A stretch of 64,000 bases of DNA from Rathayibacter sp. VKM Ac-2759 (GTDB lineage: Bacteria > Actinomycetota > Actinomycetes > Actinomycetales > Microbacteriaceae): contig NZ_CP047176.1 in the NCBI RefSeq assembly GCF_009834225.1, positions 3,534,001 to 3,598,000 on the forward strand, in the 5' to 3' direction. Positions 7,402 to 16,154 of the stretch are shown here, piece after piece (within the stretch, counting starts at the first letter, position 1; every line of letters begins with the position of its first letter). The position numbers and the translations under genes were made by a program. The notes beneath the pieces are model-generated. The model was given only the letters and a program-made list of their open reading frames with translations, was not told the origin of the DNA and did no database searches.

Positions 7402-9228
7402 TCAGTAGCGGGGCTTGCGCTCCGGACGGTCCGACGAGCGCGACGGGCCCGAGGGGCGGCCGCCGCGGTCGCCGCCGGCGCGGCTCGGACGACGGTCGGG
7501 CTTCAGCTCGATCAGCTGACCGCTGATGCGGGTGCCGGCGAGACGGTCGAGCACGTCCTGCGACAGGTCGGCCGGCAGCTCGACGATCGAGAAGTCCGGA
7601 CGGATGTCGATGTGCCCGAAGTCGCCGCGGTTGAGCCCGCCCTCGTTCGCGAGCGCGCCCACGATCTGGCGGGGCTCGACGCGCTGACGGCGGCCGACCT
7701 CGATGCGGTACGACGCCAGGTTGCTGTTCGACGAGCGCTGACGGCGCTCGGGGCGCTCGCCCCGGTCGTCGCCGCGGTCCGAGCGGCTGTCGCTGCGGCC
7801 GTCGCGCTCGCGACGGGCGAAGCGCGGGTCGTCGGGCGAGAGCAGCAGCGGCTCCTCGCCCTGCGCGACGATCGCCAGCGCGGCGGCGACGTCCGACTCG
7901 ACCACGTCGTGGTGCTCGACGTAGTGGCCGATGATGTCGCGGAACCGGTCGAGCCGCTCGCGATCGGCGAGCGCCTCCGTGATCGCGTCGTCGAAGCGCG
8001 AGAGGCGGGTGACGTTGACGTCCTCGACGCTCGGCATCCGCATCTCGGTGAGGGGCTGGCGGGTCGCCTTCTCGATCGCGACGAGGAGGCGGCGCTCGCG
8101 CGGCGTGACGAAGCTGATCGCGGCTCCGCTGCGGCCGGCACGACCGGTGCGGCCGATGCGGTGCACGTACGACTCGGTGTCGATCGGGATGTCGTAGTTG
8201 ACGACGTGGCTGATCCGCTCGACGTCGAGACCGCGGGCGGCGACATCCGTCGCGACCAGGATGTCGAGCTTGCCCGACTTCAGCTGCTCGACCGTGCGCT
8301 CGCGCTGGGCCTGCTGCACGTCTCCGCTGATCGCGGCGGCGGTGTACCCGCGGGCGCGCAGCTTCTCGGCCAGCGACTCCGTCTCGCTCTTGGTGCGGAC
8401 GAACACGATCATGCCCTCGAAGTTCTCGACCTCGAGGATGCGGGTGAGGGCGTCGACCTTCTGCGGGTACGACACCATCAGGTAGCGCTGGGTGGTGTTG
8501 ACGGAGGTCGTGGTCTTGTTCTTGACCGTGATCTCCTCGGGCTCCTTGAGGTACTTGCCCGAGATGCGGCGGATCTGAGCGGGCATCGTCGCCGAGAACA
8601 GCGCGATCTGCTTCTCGATCGGGGTGTCGGCGAGGATCGTCTCGACGTCCTCCGCGAAGCCCATCTTGAGCATCTCGTCGGCCTCGTCGAGCACCAGGAA
8701 CTTGAGCTGCGAGAGGTCGAGCGTGCCCTTCTCGAGGTGGTCCATGATGCGGCCGGGCGTGCCGACGACGACGTGGACGCCGCGGCGGAGCGCGGAGAGC
8801 TGCGTGCCGTAGCCCTGACCGCCGTAGACGGGGAGCACGTGGACGCCGCGGAGGCCGGACGCGTAGCGCTCGAACGCCTCGCAGACCTGCAGTGCGAGCT
8901 CACGCGTGGGCGCGAGGACGAGGGCCTGCGGGGTCTTCTGCGAGAGGTCGAGCCGCGACAGGATCGGCAGCGCGAACGCGGCGGTCTTGCCGGTGCCGGT
9001 CTGCGCGACGCCGAGGACGTCGCGGCCGGAGAGGAGGGAGGGGATCGTCGCGGCCTGGATCGCCGAGGGGGTCTCGTAGCCGACCTCCTTGAGCGCCTTG
9101 AGCACGGGGTCGCTCAGGCCGAGGTCGGTGAAGGTCAGCGAGGGGGCGGAATCGGCCTCGGGAGTGGTCGCTGCCTCCGGAGCGGTGTCGCTCTCGGGGG
9201 CGGAAGAAGGTGTATCGGTGGTCGCCAT
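7402..9228 (-). CDS. DEAD-box ATP-dependent RNA helicase with C-terminal RNA-binding domain
   Basis: 608 residues. An acidic, Ala/Ser/Thr-rich N-terminal tail (about 1-28) is followed by the helicase core with every motif present: Q motif (PSAIQ), motif I AQTGTGKT, Ia PTRELALQ, TPGR, II DEAD, III SAT, IV VFVRTK, V ATDVAARGLDV and VI HRIGRTGRAGR. A basic, Arg/Asp-rich linker leads to a DbpA-type RNA-binding fold (YRIEVGRRQRVEP to LIELKP) and an Arg/Gly tail. This is the DeaD/CsdA architecture: unwinding of RNA in ribosome assembly and mRNA turnover, often cold-induced. Its ATG is 6 nt from a TACCGT -10 box, so the mRNA is probably leaderless. Confidence 0.92.
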   Translation of the reverse strand: MATTDTPSSAPESDTAPEAATTPEADSAPSLTFTDLGLSDPVLKALKEVGYETPSAIQAATIPSLLSGRDVLGVAQTGTGKTAAFALPILSRLDLSQKTPQALVLAPTRELALQVCEAFERYASGLRGVHVLPVYGGQGYGTQLSALRRGVHVVVGTPGRIMDHLEKGTLDLSQLKFLVLDEADEMLKMGFAEDVETILADTPIEKQIALFSATMPAQIRRISGKYLKEPEEITVKNKTTTSVNTTQRYLMVSYPQKVDALTRILEVENFEGMIVFVRTKSETESLAEKLRARGYTAAAISGDVQQAQRERTVEQLKSGKLDILVATDVAARGLDVERISHVVNYDIPIDTESYVHRIGRTGRAGRSGAAISFVTPRERRLLVAIEKATRQPLTEMRMPSVEDVNVTRLSRFDDAITEALADRERLDRFRDIIGHYVEHHDVVESDVAAALAIVAQGEEPLLLSPDDPRFARRERDGRSDSRSDRGDDRGERPERRQRSSNSNLASYRIEVGRRQRVEPRQIVGALANEGGLNRGDFGHIDIRPDFSIVELPADLSQDVLDRLAGTRISGQLIELKPDRRPSRAGGDRGGRPSGPSRSSDRPERKPRY

Positions 9229-9234
9229 AGTGCA

Positions 9235-9240
9235 ACGGTA
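9235..9240 (-). promoter_or_regulatory. -10 box of a leaderless promoter for the DEAD-box gene
   Basis: On the minus strand TACCGT is followed by 6 nt and the ATG at 9228. No ribosome binding site is present. Confidence 0.55.
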
Positions 9241-9301
9241 GGCCGTCGGGCGGCCTCCGACCGCAGAAACAGGGCCGCAGAGGCGGATTGGGGCCCCGGC
9301 G

Positions 9302-10354
9302 TCAGTAGAACTCGACGGTGTCGACGCGATTCATCAGCGGCTCGCCGTCGAGGAACCGGGTCGCGTTGCGGGCGAACAGCTCGGCGATCAGGCGGTCCTC
9401 GGCGGCGTTGAGGGCGGCGGTGTGGGGGCTGATCAGCACGTTCGGATGCGTCCACAGCGGGCTCGCGTCGGCGAGCGGCTCCTCCGCGACCACGTCGAGA
9501 GCGGCGTAGCCGACGCGTCCGTCGTCGAGGGCGGCGATCAGCGCCTCCTCGTCGATCACCGTGCCGCGGCCGACGCTGACGAGCGTCGCACCCGGCTTCA
9601 GCGCCGCGAGGAAGTCGGCGCCGACCAGCTTCTCGGTCGCGCTGGTGCCGGGGAGCGTCACCACGACTCCGTCGATCCGCCCGGCCACGTCGGCGATCGC
9701 CGAGGGCGCGACGATCTCGTCGACGTGCTCGACCGACTCCTCGTGGCGGCTCGTGCCGAGGACCCGGGCGCCGAACTGCGCGAGCAGGCGGGCGGTCTCG
9801 CGGCCGATGCTGCCGAGGCCCACGACGAGGATCGTCTGCTGCGAGAGCAGCCCCATCGTCCAGCGCGACCCCCACACGCGCTCGCTCTGGAGCGCCTGCA
9901 GCCGGGGCAGCGTCTTGGCGCCGGCGAGCAGGCCGAAGAGCGAGAACTCCGCGAGGGGCGCGGCGTGCACGCCGGCCGAGGTCGAGAACGCGATGCGCTC
10001 GAGCTGCTCGGAGTCGAGCCCCGCCGCCTTGACCTGGGCGCCGCCGCCCGCGGGCATGGTCTGCACCCAGCGCAGCCCGGGGTTGGCCTCGACGGCACGG
10101 GCGAGCGCCGACGGAGTCTCGTCGGGCACCCCGTAGAGCACCTCGGCCGAGTCGATCAGCGCCTCGAAGGCGGCCTGCTGCTCGGGCGTGCGCTCGAACG
10201 CGGGGTCGCCCTGGTGATCGCCGGGGTGGCGCATCGGCGCGAGGAGGCTCTGGTCGGCGACGAAGTCGATCCGCGGTTCGAGCTCGACCACGCGGGCGAT
10301 CAGCTCGTCGCTGATCGGGGTGGCGGCGACGACGCGGAGGCGTTCCTGGGTCAC
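9302..10354 (-). CDS. D-isomer-specific 2-hydroxyacid dehydrogenase
   Basis: 350 residues from the GTG at 10354, chosen because GGGAG lies 7 nt upstream; longer frames have no such site. The C-terminal half is an NAD(P)-binding Rossmann fold with GLGSIG, followed by the family blocks VSVGRGTVIDE (substrate Arg), ALDVVAEEPL (Glu) and SPHTAAL (catalytic His). It should reduce a 2-oxoacid or oxidise a D-2-hydroxyacid; the substrate is unknown. It lies back to back with the exported dioxygenase gene and is separated from the helicase gene by 73 bases. Confidence 0.85.
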   Translation of the reverse strand: MTQERLRVVAATPISDELIARVVELEPRIDFVADQSLLAPMRHPGDHQGDPAFERTPEQQAAFEALIDSAEVLYGVPDETPSALARAVEANPGLRWVQTMPAGGGAQVKAAGLDSEQLERIAFSTSAGVHAAPLAEFSLFGLLAGAKTLPRLQALQSERVWGSRWTMGLLSQQTILVVGLGSIGRETARLLAQFGARVLGTSRHEESVEHVDEIVAPSAIADVAGRIDGVVVTLPGTSATEKLVGADFLAALKPGATLVSVGRGTVIDEEALIAALDDGRVGYAALDVVAEEPLADASPLWTHPNVLISPHTAALNAAEDRLIAELFARNATRFLDGEPLMNRVDTVEFY

Positions 10355-10531
10355 GGTGGTCTCCCTCGAGGCGGGCGGAGTCGGACGCGGACGCCCCTGG
10401 CCAGGCGCCACGATACCGACCGAGTCCGACAGCGAGGTCCGCACTGCTTCATGGACGCCTCATCGGAAGCACATAGCGTCCCCGGTCAGCATCGGTCCCG
10501 ACAGACACCACGACGGACGAGGAGCACCACG

Positions 10532-11509
10532 ATGACCCGCATTCCCGAGCCCCAGCGCACCCCCGACGGACCCGTCTACGAGGGCCGCCGCCTCGATCAC
10601 CCCGACGAGGAGGTCGTCGACCAGGGCCTGCTCTTCGACGTCGGCACCCTCTTCAGCCGCCGCCGCGTGCTCTCGCTGATCGGAGTCGGCGCGGCCTCCG
10701 TCGGACTGGCCGCGTGCTCGACGGTGGGCGGCACCAGCGCGACGGCCTCCGCGACGGCGTCTCCCACCGCGTCTGCCACTGCCTCCGCGACCGCCACCGC
10801 CACCGCCTCGCCGACGGCGACCGCCGCGGCGACCGCCGCGGGCGCCGAGATCCCCGACGAGACCGCCGGCCCCTACCCCGGCGACGGGTCGAACGGCGTC
10901 GACGTGCTCGAGAACTCGGGGATCGTCCGCAGCGACATCCGCTCGAGCATCGACAGCGCGGCGACGGCCGAGGGCGTCCCGATGACGCTGACCCTCACCC
11001 TCCTCGACCTGGCGAACGGAGGCGTGCCGTTCGCGGGCGTCGCCGTGTACGTCTGGCACTGCGACGCGGGCGGGAACTACTCGATGTACTCCAGCGGCAT
11101 CGAGGACGAGACGTACCTCCGCGGTGTCCAGGTCGCCGACGCGAACGGCACCGTGACCTTCACCTCGGTGATCCCCGCCTGCTACTCGGGGCGCTGGCCG
11201 CACATCCACTTCGAGGTCTACCCCGGGCTCGACTCGATCACCGACGCGTCGAACGCGATCGCGACCTCGCAGGTCGCCCTGCAGCAGGAGGCGTGCAGTG
11301 CGGTCTACGCGCTCGACGCGTACAGCGGCTCGGCGAAGAACCTCGCCTCGACCAGCCTCGACTCCGACAACGTCTTCGGCGACGACGGCGGCGTGCTGCA
11401 GCTCGCGACGATGAGCGGGGACACGACGTCGGGCTACGCCGTCTCACTGACGGTGCCGGTCGACACCGCCACCGCCCCCACCGCGGGCAGCGCGCCGGCG
11501 AGCCGCTGA
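10532..11509 (+). CDS. exported intradiol ring-cleavage dioxygenase-like protein
   Basis: 325 residues. The N-terminus has a twin-arginine-type signal (SRRRVLSLIGVG) ending in LAAC with Cys62, so it is a probable Tat-exported lipoprotein. An Ala/Thr/Ser linker (about 65-105) follows. The catalytic domain has the protocatechuate 3,4-dioxygenase-like blocks: AGPYPGD, VYVWHCDAGGNYSMYSS and GRWPHIHFEVY, which supply the Tyr and His ligands of non-haem Fe(III). Intradiol enzymes open catechols with O2; extracellular members probably act on plant or lignin-derived phenols, though the substrate is inferred. The ribosome site is GAGGAG. The gene ends 2 nt from a convergent gene. Confidence 0.8.
   Translation: MTRIPEPQRTPDGPVYEGRRLDHPDEEVVDQGLLFDVGTLFSRRRVLSLIGVGAASVGLAACSTVGGTSATASATASPTASATASATATATASPTATAAATAAGAEIPDETAGPYPGDGSNGVDVLENSGIVRSDIRSSIDSAATAEGVPMTLTLTLLDLANGGVPFAGVAVYVWHCDAGGNYSMYSSGIEDETYLRGVQVADANGTVTFTSVIPACYSGRWPHIHFEVYPGLDSITDASNAIATSQVALQQEACSAVYALDAYSGSAKNLASTSLDSDNVFGDDGGVLQLATMSGDTTSGYAVSLTVPVDTATAPTAGSAPASR
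10735..10850 (+). repeat. Ala/Thr/Ser low-complexity coding repeat
   Basis: Runs of GCGACGGCC/GCCACCGCC-like triplets encode the flexible linker of the exported dioxygenase between its lipid anchor and the catalytic domain. Confidence 0.5.
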
Positions 11510-11511
11510 GC

Positions 11512-13839
11512 TCAGTCGGCCGGCTGGTCGGGCAGGGCCGCCGTCCCCGTCGTCCGCAGACGCTCCTTGACGAGGTCGGGGAACAGCGGGCGGCCGTAGA
11601 AGTAGCCCTGCGCGCGCTCGGCCCGGAGGCTCGTCAGCAGCGCGTGGGCCGACGGCGTCTCGACGCCCTCGACGATCGTGTGCATGTCGAGGTCCGAGAC
11701 GAGGTTGATGATCGAGCGGAGGATCGTGGCGTGCCGCGGGTTCTCCTCGTCCGAGAGGAACACCCTGTCGATCTTGACGATGCTGAGCGGCACGGTCAGC
11801 AGGGCCGCCGCGGCCGCGTGCTCCTGCCCGTAGTCGTCGAGCGCGATGGCGATGCCGTCGGCGGTGAGCATCCGCACCCGGTCGATCACGGCCTCGTCGA
11901 CGTCGCCGATCGACCCCTCCGTGAGCTCGAGGCACAGCTCGATGCCCTGCTCCGAGGTGCGGTGCGACCGGATCCGGTCGACGACCTCGTCGTGCATCAG
12001 CTGCTCGGCCTCGATGTTGACGCTGAGGAAGGCGACGCTGTCGTCGATCGCCCGGAACTCGGCCATGCAGGCGACGGCCTGGTCGACGATCTGGATCGTC
12101 AGCCGGTCGAGGATCCCGAGCGACCGGGCGATGTCGACGAGGGTGAGCGGGCTGAGCGGCGTGCCGTCGGGGCGCGTGTGACGGGCCAGCGCCTCGAAGC
12201 CGATGATCCGCCGCTCGGCGACGTCGATGACCGGCTGGAACGCGACCCTGACGGTCCCGTCCAGCACGGCGGTGTGGACCTCGGCGAGCAGGTCGGCTCC
12301 GTCGGGGGCCGCGCCCTTGCGGCCCTTCTTCGACTCGTACATCCGCGCGTCCGCCTCCTGCATGACCCCGTCGAAGCTGCCGCCGTCGACGACGACAGGA
12401 GTGCCGATGCTGATCCGGGGGTGGAGGGTCGCGCCGCCGACTATAACGGGGCGCTCGACGGCGCGTGCGATCCGGAGCGCGACGGCTCCGGCGGTGGCCG
12501 AGTCGAGGAGCACGGCGAACTCGTCGCCGCCGATGCGCGCGACCACGTCGTCGCTGCGCACGCTCTCGCGGATCCGGCGCCCGACCTCCTCGAGCACGAC
12601 GTTGCCCGCCGAGTGGCCGTGGGTGTCGTTGACGGACTTGAAGTCGTCGAGGTCCATGAAGAGCATCGCGCGGTGGGAGGGGTCGGTGATCGCGCCGAAC
12701 TCCTCGTAGAGTCCGCGCAGGTTCGTGAGCCCGGTGAGCGAGTCGGTCGTCGCCTGGTCGCGCAGCGTGCGAGTCGTGCGGCGGTCGTAGAGGGCCTGGG
12801 TCGCGATGTGCGCGAGAGCGAGCAGGGTCCGGTGCTCGAGGGCCGAGAAGCCGTCCGAGTCGGGACGGCGGGTCAGCACCACGTGACGGACGCCGAGCCC
12901 CGGCGCGGTCACGGGCGCCGAGAGCTCGAAGGGGCGTCCCGGCTGCTCGGCGATGCGGGTGCTCGCCGAGGGGATCGCCGTGCGCGCCGCGCGCTCGAGC
13001 GTCTCGAAGATCGCCGCCTGGTCGCCCCAGGGCAGCGCCAGCGACGCCTCGATCAGCCCGTTGAGCTTGCGCTCGACCCGGCTGCGGCGCAGATTCTGGC
13101 TGATGACGGCGATGACGAGCGCGACGAGTCCGAGCGTGTTGGCCGAGCGGATGTCGAGGCCGTCGGCGATCTCGATCCGCTGCACTCCCGACGACAGGTG
13201 CGCGCCGTACGCGAGCACCACCAGCGCCACGTTGAGGCCCAGCACGAGCGCGACCCGGTCGGCGCGCAGGGCGGGGCGGGGGACATCGGGGATGTCGGCG
13301 AGCGAGAGCCACGCCTGCAGGTACTCGAACCCGATCGAGAGCGCGCCGTAGGCGAGCACCGCCGGCACCGCCGCGACGACGGGCCACCAGCCGGTCTGCG
13401 GGAACAGCGAGAGCACCAGCAGGAACGCGCCGCCCGAGAGCGAGGCGAGGCCGGTCCAGTACAGAACGGACAGCCACGGCCTCCGCGCGAGCACCTGGAA
13501 GAGCGTGAGGGCGAGGAGCCAGAGCAGGAGCGCCTCGACCGCGGGCACGTCCTGCGCGAGGAACGCGAGCACCGAGACGCCGACGCCGAAGGTGACCGTG
13601 CCGATCCCGGAGGCGAGCTCCAGGCGGAACGAGGCGGTGATCCACATCGCGACGAGCAGCACGAGGAACGGGAGCCAGCGGCCCGGCAGCGCCGATGCGT
13701 GCGGGACCAGCAGGGCGAGGGCGAGGACGAGACCGCCGATACCGACCGAGAGGCGGAGGGTCTTGACGGCGGCGGCCGAGGCGGCGCGCTCGGGCAGGGA
13801 GACTCCCGAGGCGGAGGTGCCCGCAGATTCGTCGCTCAC
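11512..13839 (-). CDS. membrane GGDEF-EAL cyclic-di-GMP signalling protein
   Basis: 775 residues from GTG at 13839, with a G-rich ribosome site just before it. The N-terminal ~270 residues contain about eight hydrophobic helices (a MASE-like sensor), then a GAF-like region. The GGDEF domain (about 360-500) has an intact RIGGDEF active site near residue 440. The EAL domain (about 510-765) keeps FEAL, SVNIEAEQL, LELTEG, ALDDYG, IVKID, VEGVE and QGY, so phosphodiesterase activity is plausible although the usual DDFGTG is DDYGQE. It can thus both make and break c-di-GMP, and its net output is unknown. Two small palindromes lie upstream. Confidence 0.9.
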   Translation of the reverse strand: MSDESAGTSASGVSLPERAASAAAVKTLRLSVGIGGLVLALALLVPHASALPGRWLPFLVLLVAMWITASFRLELASGIGTVTFGVGVSVLAFLAQDVPAVEALLLWLLALTLFQVLARRPWLSVLYWTGLASLSGGAFLLVLSLFPQTGWWPVVAAVPAVLAYGALSIGFEYLQAWLSLADIPDVPRPALRADRVALVLGLNVALVVLAYGAHLSSGVQRIEIADGLDIRSANTLGLVALVIAVISQNLRRSRVERKLNGLIEASLALPWGDQAAIFETLERAARTAIPSASTRIAEQPGRPFELSAPVTAPGLGVRHVVLTRRPDSDGFSALEHRTLLALAHIATQALYDRRTTRTLRDQATTDSLTGLTNLRGLYEEFGAITDPSHRAMLFMDLDDFKSVNDTHGHSAGNVVLEEVGRRIRESVRSDDVVARIGGDEFAVLLDSATAGAVALRIARAVERPVIVGGATLHPRISIGTPVVVDGGSFDGVMQEADARMYESKKGRKGAAPDGADLLAEVHTAVLDGTVRVAFQPVIDVAERRIIGFEALARHTRPDGTPLSPLTLVDIARSLGILDRLTIQIVDQAVACMAEFRAIDDSVAFLSVNIEAEQLMHDEVVDRIRSHRTSEQGIELCLELTEGSIGDVDEAVIDRVRMLTADGIAIALDDYGQEHAAAAALLTVPLSIVKIDRVFLSDEENPRHATILRSIINLVSDLDMHTIVEGVETPSAHALLTSLRAERAQGYFYGRPLFPDLVKERLRTTGTAALPDQPAD

Positions 13840-13883
13840 GCGGCCCCCCGTCGCCTCCGCGGTCCGGAGGTCGCGCTTACTCT

Positions 13884-13936
13884 CGCAGATCTGCGGAAGC
13901 GGGAGGCGCCGCGCACTATCCCCCGTTTGAGGGATA
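13884..13936. promoter_or_regulatory. two palindromes upstream of the GGDEF-EAL gene
   Basis: CGCAGATCTGCG (13884-13895) is a perfect 12-bp palindrome. TATCCC (13917-13922) and GGGATA (13931-13936) form an inverted repeat with an 8-nt spacer. Both lie 45-97 bp before the GTG and are possible operator sites. Confidence 0.35.
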
Positions 13937-14061
13937 ACAGGGCAGGAGCGGCGTCGTGTGCCCGGCAACGCGGTGCCGACGTGGCGCGGGCGCCGCTGCG
14001 CACAGTGTCGAGACCCGAGGGCGTGGGCGGGGTCGGTCTGCCGATCGCGTCTGCTGACGCC

Positions 14062-14105
14062 GGTGGATCTCGACACGCCCGCTCCGCGGGCTACTCGATC
14101 AGCAG
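14062..14105 (+). repeat. REP-like palindromic element, left copy
   Basis: The element centres on GCCCGC-TCC-GCGGGC (14077-14091), flanked by TCTCGACAC and CTACTCGATCAG. It matches the reverse complement of the element at 14583-14618 over nearly its whole length. Confidence 0.65.
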
Positions 14106-14140
14106 GCCGGTGGGCGAGCAGTCCGGCGCGCGAGCAGACC

Positions 14141-14554
<414 letters not shown>

Positions 14555-14582
14555 CGTACGCGGAGGGGGCGGCGAGAGGCCC

Positions 14583-14618
14583 GCTGGTCGAGTAGCCCCG
14601 CAGGGGCGTATCGAGACC
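14583..14618 (-). repeat. REP-like palindromic element, right copy (inverted)
   Basis: The core GCCCC-GCA-GGGGC (14595-14607) is flanked by CTGGTCGAGTA and GTATCGAGACC. Read on the minus strand it aligns with the left element (TCTCGA-ACGCCC, then GGGCTACTCGA-CAG), so the two form an inverted pair around the array. Confidence 0.65.
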
Positions 14619-14676
14619 GACCTGCCGGCGGACGCGGTCGGGTCGCTGACCGGCGGGAGGGCCGGCAGCGGGTGGG

Positions 14677-16020
14677 TCAGAACGGGGGTGGGTCGTCGGT
14701 GAAGCGCGGGGGTGGTGCGGGTGGCCTGCCGGGGAGGGCGGGTGGTCGGGTGGTGACGTGGCGTCCGGTGGGGGTGGTCCAGTCGGTGGTGCCGTCGGGG
14801 TGGAGGCGGTAGGTCCAGCGGTCGCCGTGGCGGACGTGGTGGTGAGCCGTGCAGAGGGAGGCCAGGTTCTCGAGGGATGTCTCGCCTCCGTGGCGCCATT
14901 CGATCGTGTGATCGGCTTCGCTGGTGGAGGCTCGGCGGGTGCAGCCGGGGAAGCGGCAGGTCTGATCGCGCAGCTGCAGGGCGAGGCGCATCTGCGGGGG
15001 CGGGACGCGGTGGGTGCGGCCTACCGAGACGACGGCGCCGGTGTGGGGGTCGGTGAGGACTCGGGTGAAGGTGGCGGCGACTCCGGCGAGTTCGCGGGCG
15101 ATGGTGGCGGGGATCGCTCCGTAGCCGTCGAGATCGGCGGGAGCGTCGTCTGCTCCGGACGCGGTGCTCGCGGGGAGCGTCAGGCGCACTTCGGCGCGGA
15201 TTCCGGGGACGAACGTCGGAGGGGTGTCCTGCGGGCTGCTGACGGGGGTGGTGCCGGCGATGTCCCCGTCGCAGAGGAGATCGGTGAAGGCGTCGGCGCG
15301 CAGCTGGGCGAGAGTCCGTTCATCGCCCGAGGCCCGGGAGTCACCCGCGGGGCCGGCGCCGTCGCGGAGGGAGTGCGCGATGCGATCGAGGCGGTTGTAG
15401 ACGCCGACCGCGGCCGCAGCGGGGAGGAGGGCGGAGAGCGTGGCCATCCCGTCGATCTCGGGGGTGAGCCACACGCCGCGGTCCTGCACGGCGCGGTGGT
15501 GTCGTTCGGCGAGGGGCTCGGTGTGGAGTTGATCGCGGAGCCGGTCGACGGCGCGTCGCAGCTGCGTCGGGGTCTTGGACAGGGCGAGGTCGGCGGCGCG
15601 CTCGTCGAATTCGGCGCGGGACTCCTTCGGAAGTGTCGCGGCGGCGGAGCAGATCACCTCGCCGGCCCGCCAGCGGATCCTGGCCGTCGCGAGCAGGGCT
15701 CGGGTGCGGGGCAGGTCCTCGACCAGCAGGTGCGCTCTCTCGAGGTCGCGGGACAGCTCCCGCTCGGACACTCCGGCGCCGGTGGCGAGTTCGGCGCGGA
15801 GGGAGCGTTCGACGAGGTCGCTCGACTCGCGACTCGACAGGCCGCCGCGGGCGAACGCGAGCGGGACCGTGAGCCCTCGCCGATAGACGTCGTACAGCTT
15901 CTCGGCGGACGCGAGCAGATCGAGGGAGGCGTTGCGGGCGAGACGGCCGACCTCGTCGGCGCCCTCGCGGACGCGGTCGAGGATCGCCTCCGCGGGTCGT
16001 GTCTCAGCTGCAACTGCCAT
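14677..16020 (-). CDS. DUF222 / HNH endonuclease domain protein
   Basis: 447 residues. The N-terminal ~330 residues are the helical DUF222 (13E12 repeat) domain common in actinobacteria. The C-terminus holds an HNH nuclease fold: CRFPGC, then EADHTIEWRHGG, NLASLCTAHHHVRH. The Cys pairs bind structural zinc and the His residues form the catalytic beta-beta-alpha metal site. A Pro-rich tail follows. These genes occur in many copies per genome and their role is not settled (mobile or homing-type nuclease versus defence). It lies directly beside the simple-repeat array, with its stop 59 bp from the right REP-like element. Confidence 0.88.
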   Translation of the reverse strand: MAVAAETRPAEAILDRVREGADEVGRLARNASLDLLASAEKLYDVYRRGLTVPLAFARGGLSSRESSDLVERSLRAELATGAGVSERELSRDLERAHLLVEDLPRTRALLATARIRWRAGEVICSAAATLPKESRAEFDERAADLALSKTPTQLRRAVDRLRDQLHTEPLAERHHRAVQDRGVWLTPEIDGMATLSALLPAAAAVGVYNRLDRIAHSLRDGAGPAGDSRASGDERTLAQLRADAFTDLLCDGDIAGTTPVSSPQDTPPTFVPGIRAEVRLTLPASTASGADDAPADLDGYGAIPATIARELAGVAATFTRVLTDPHTGAVVSVGRTHRVPPPQMRLALQLRDQTCRFPGCTRRASTSEADHTIEWRHGGETSLENLASLCTAHHHVRHGDRWTYRLHPDGTTDWTTPTGRHVTTRPPALPGRPPAPPPRFTDDPPPF

Positions 16021-16154
16021 ACGGATATTGAATCAGGGACCACCGACACCCGGGCCCGGACAGCGCCCGAACGAGACAACTCACGCCCAGAAGAAGCCTG
16101 TGGAGGAGCACTACCCGCGCGACGTCGTCGTCGAGGCGCACCTCCGCCCCGCGC

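Noticed and set aside
14677..16020. Group I or II intron or IS element around the HNH gene
   Set aside because: No intron core, no transposase and no target-site duplication could be seen; DUF222-HNH genes stand alone in actinobacteria.
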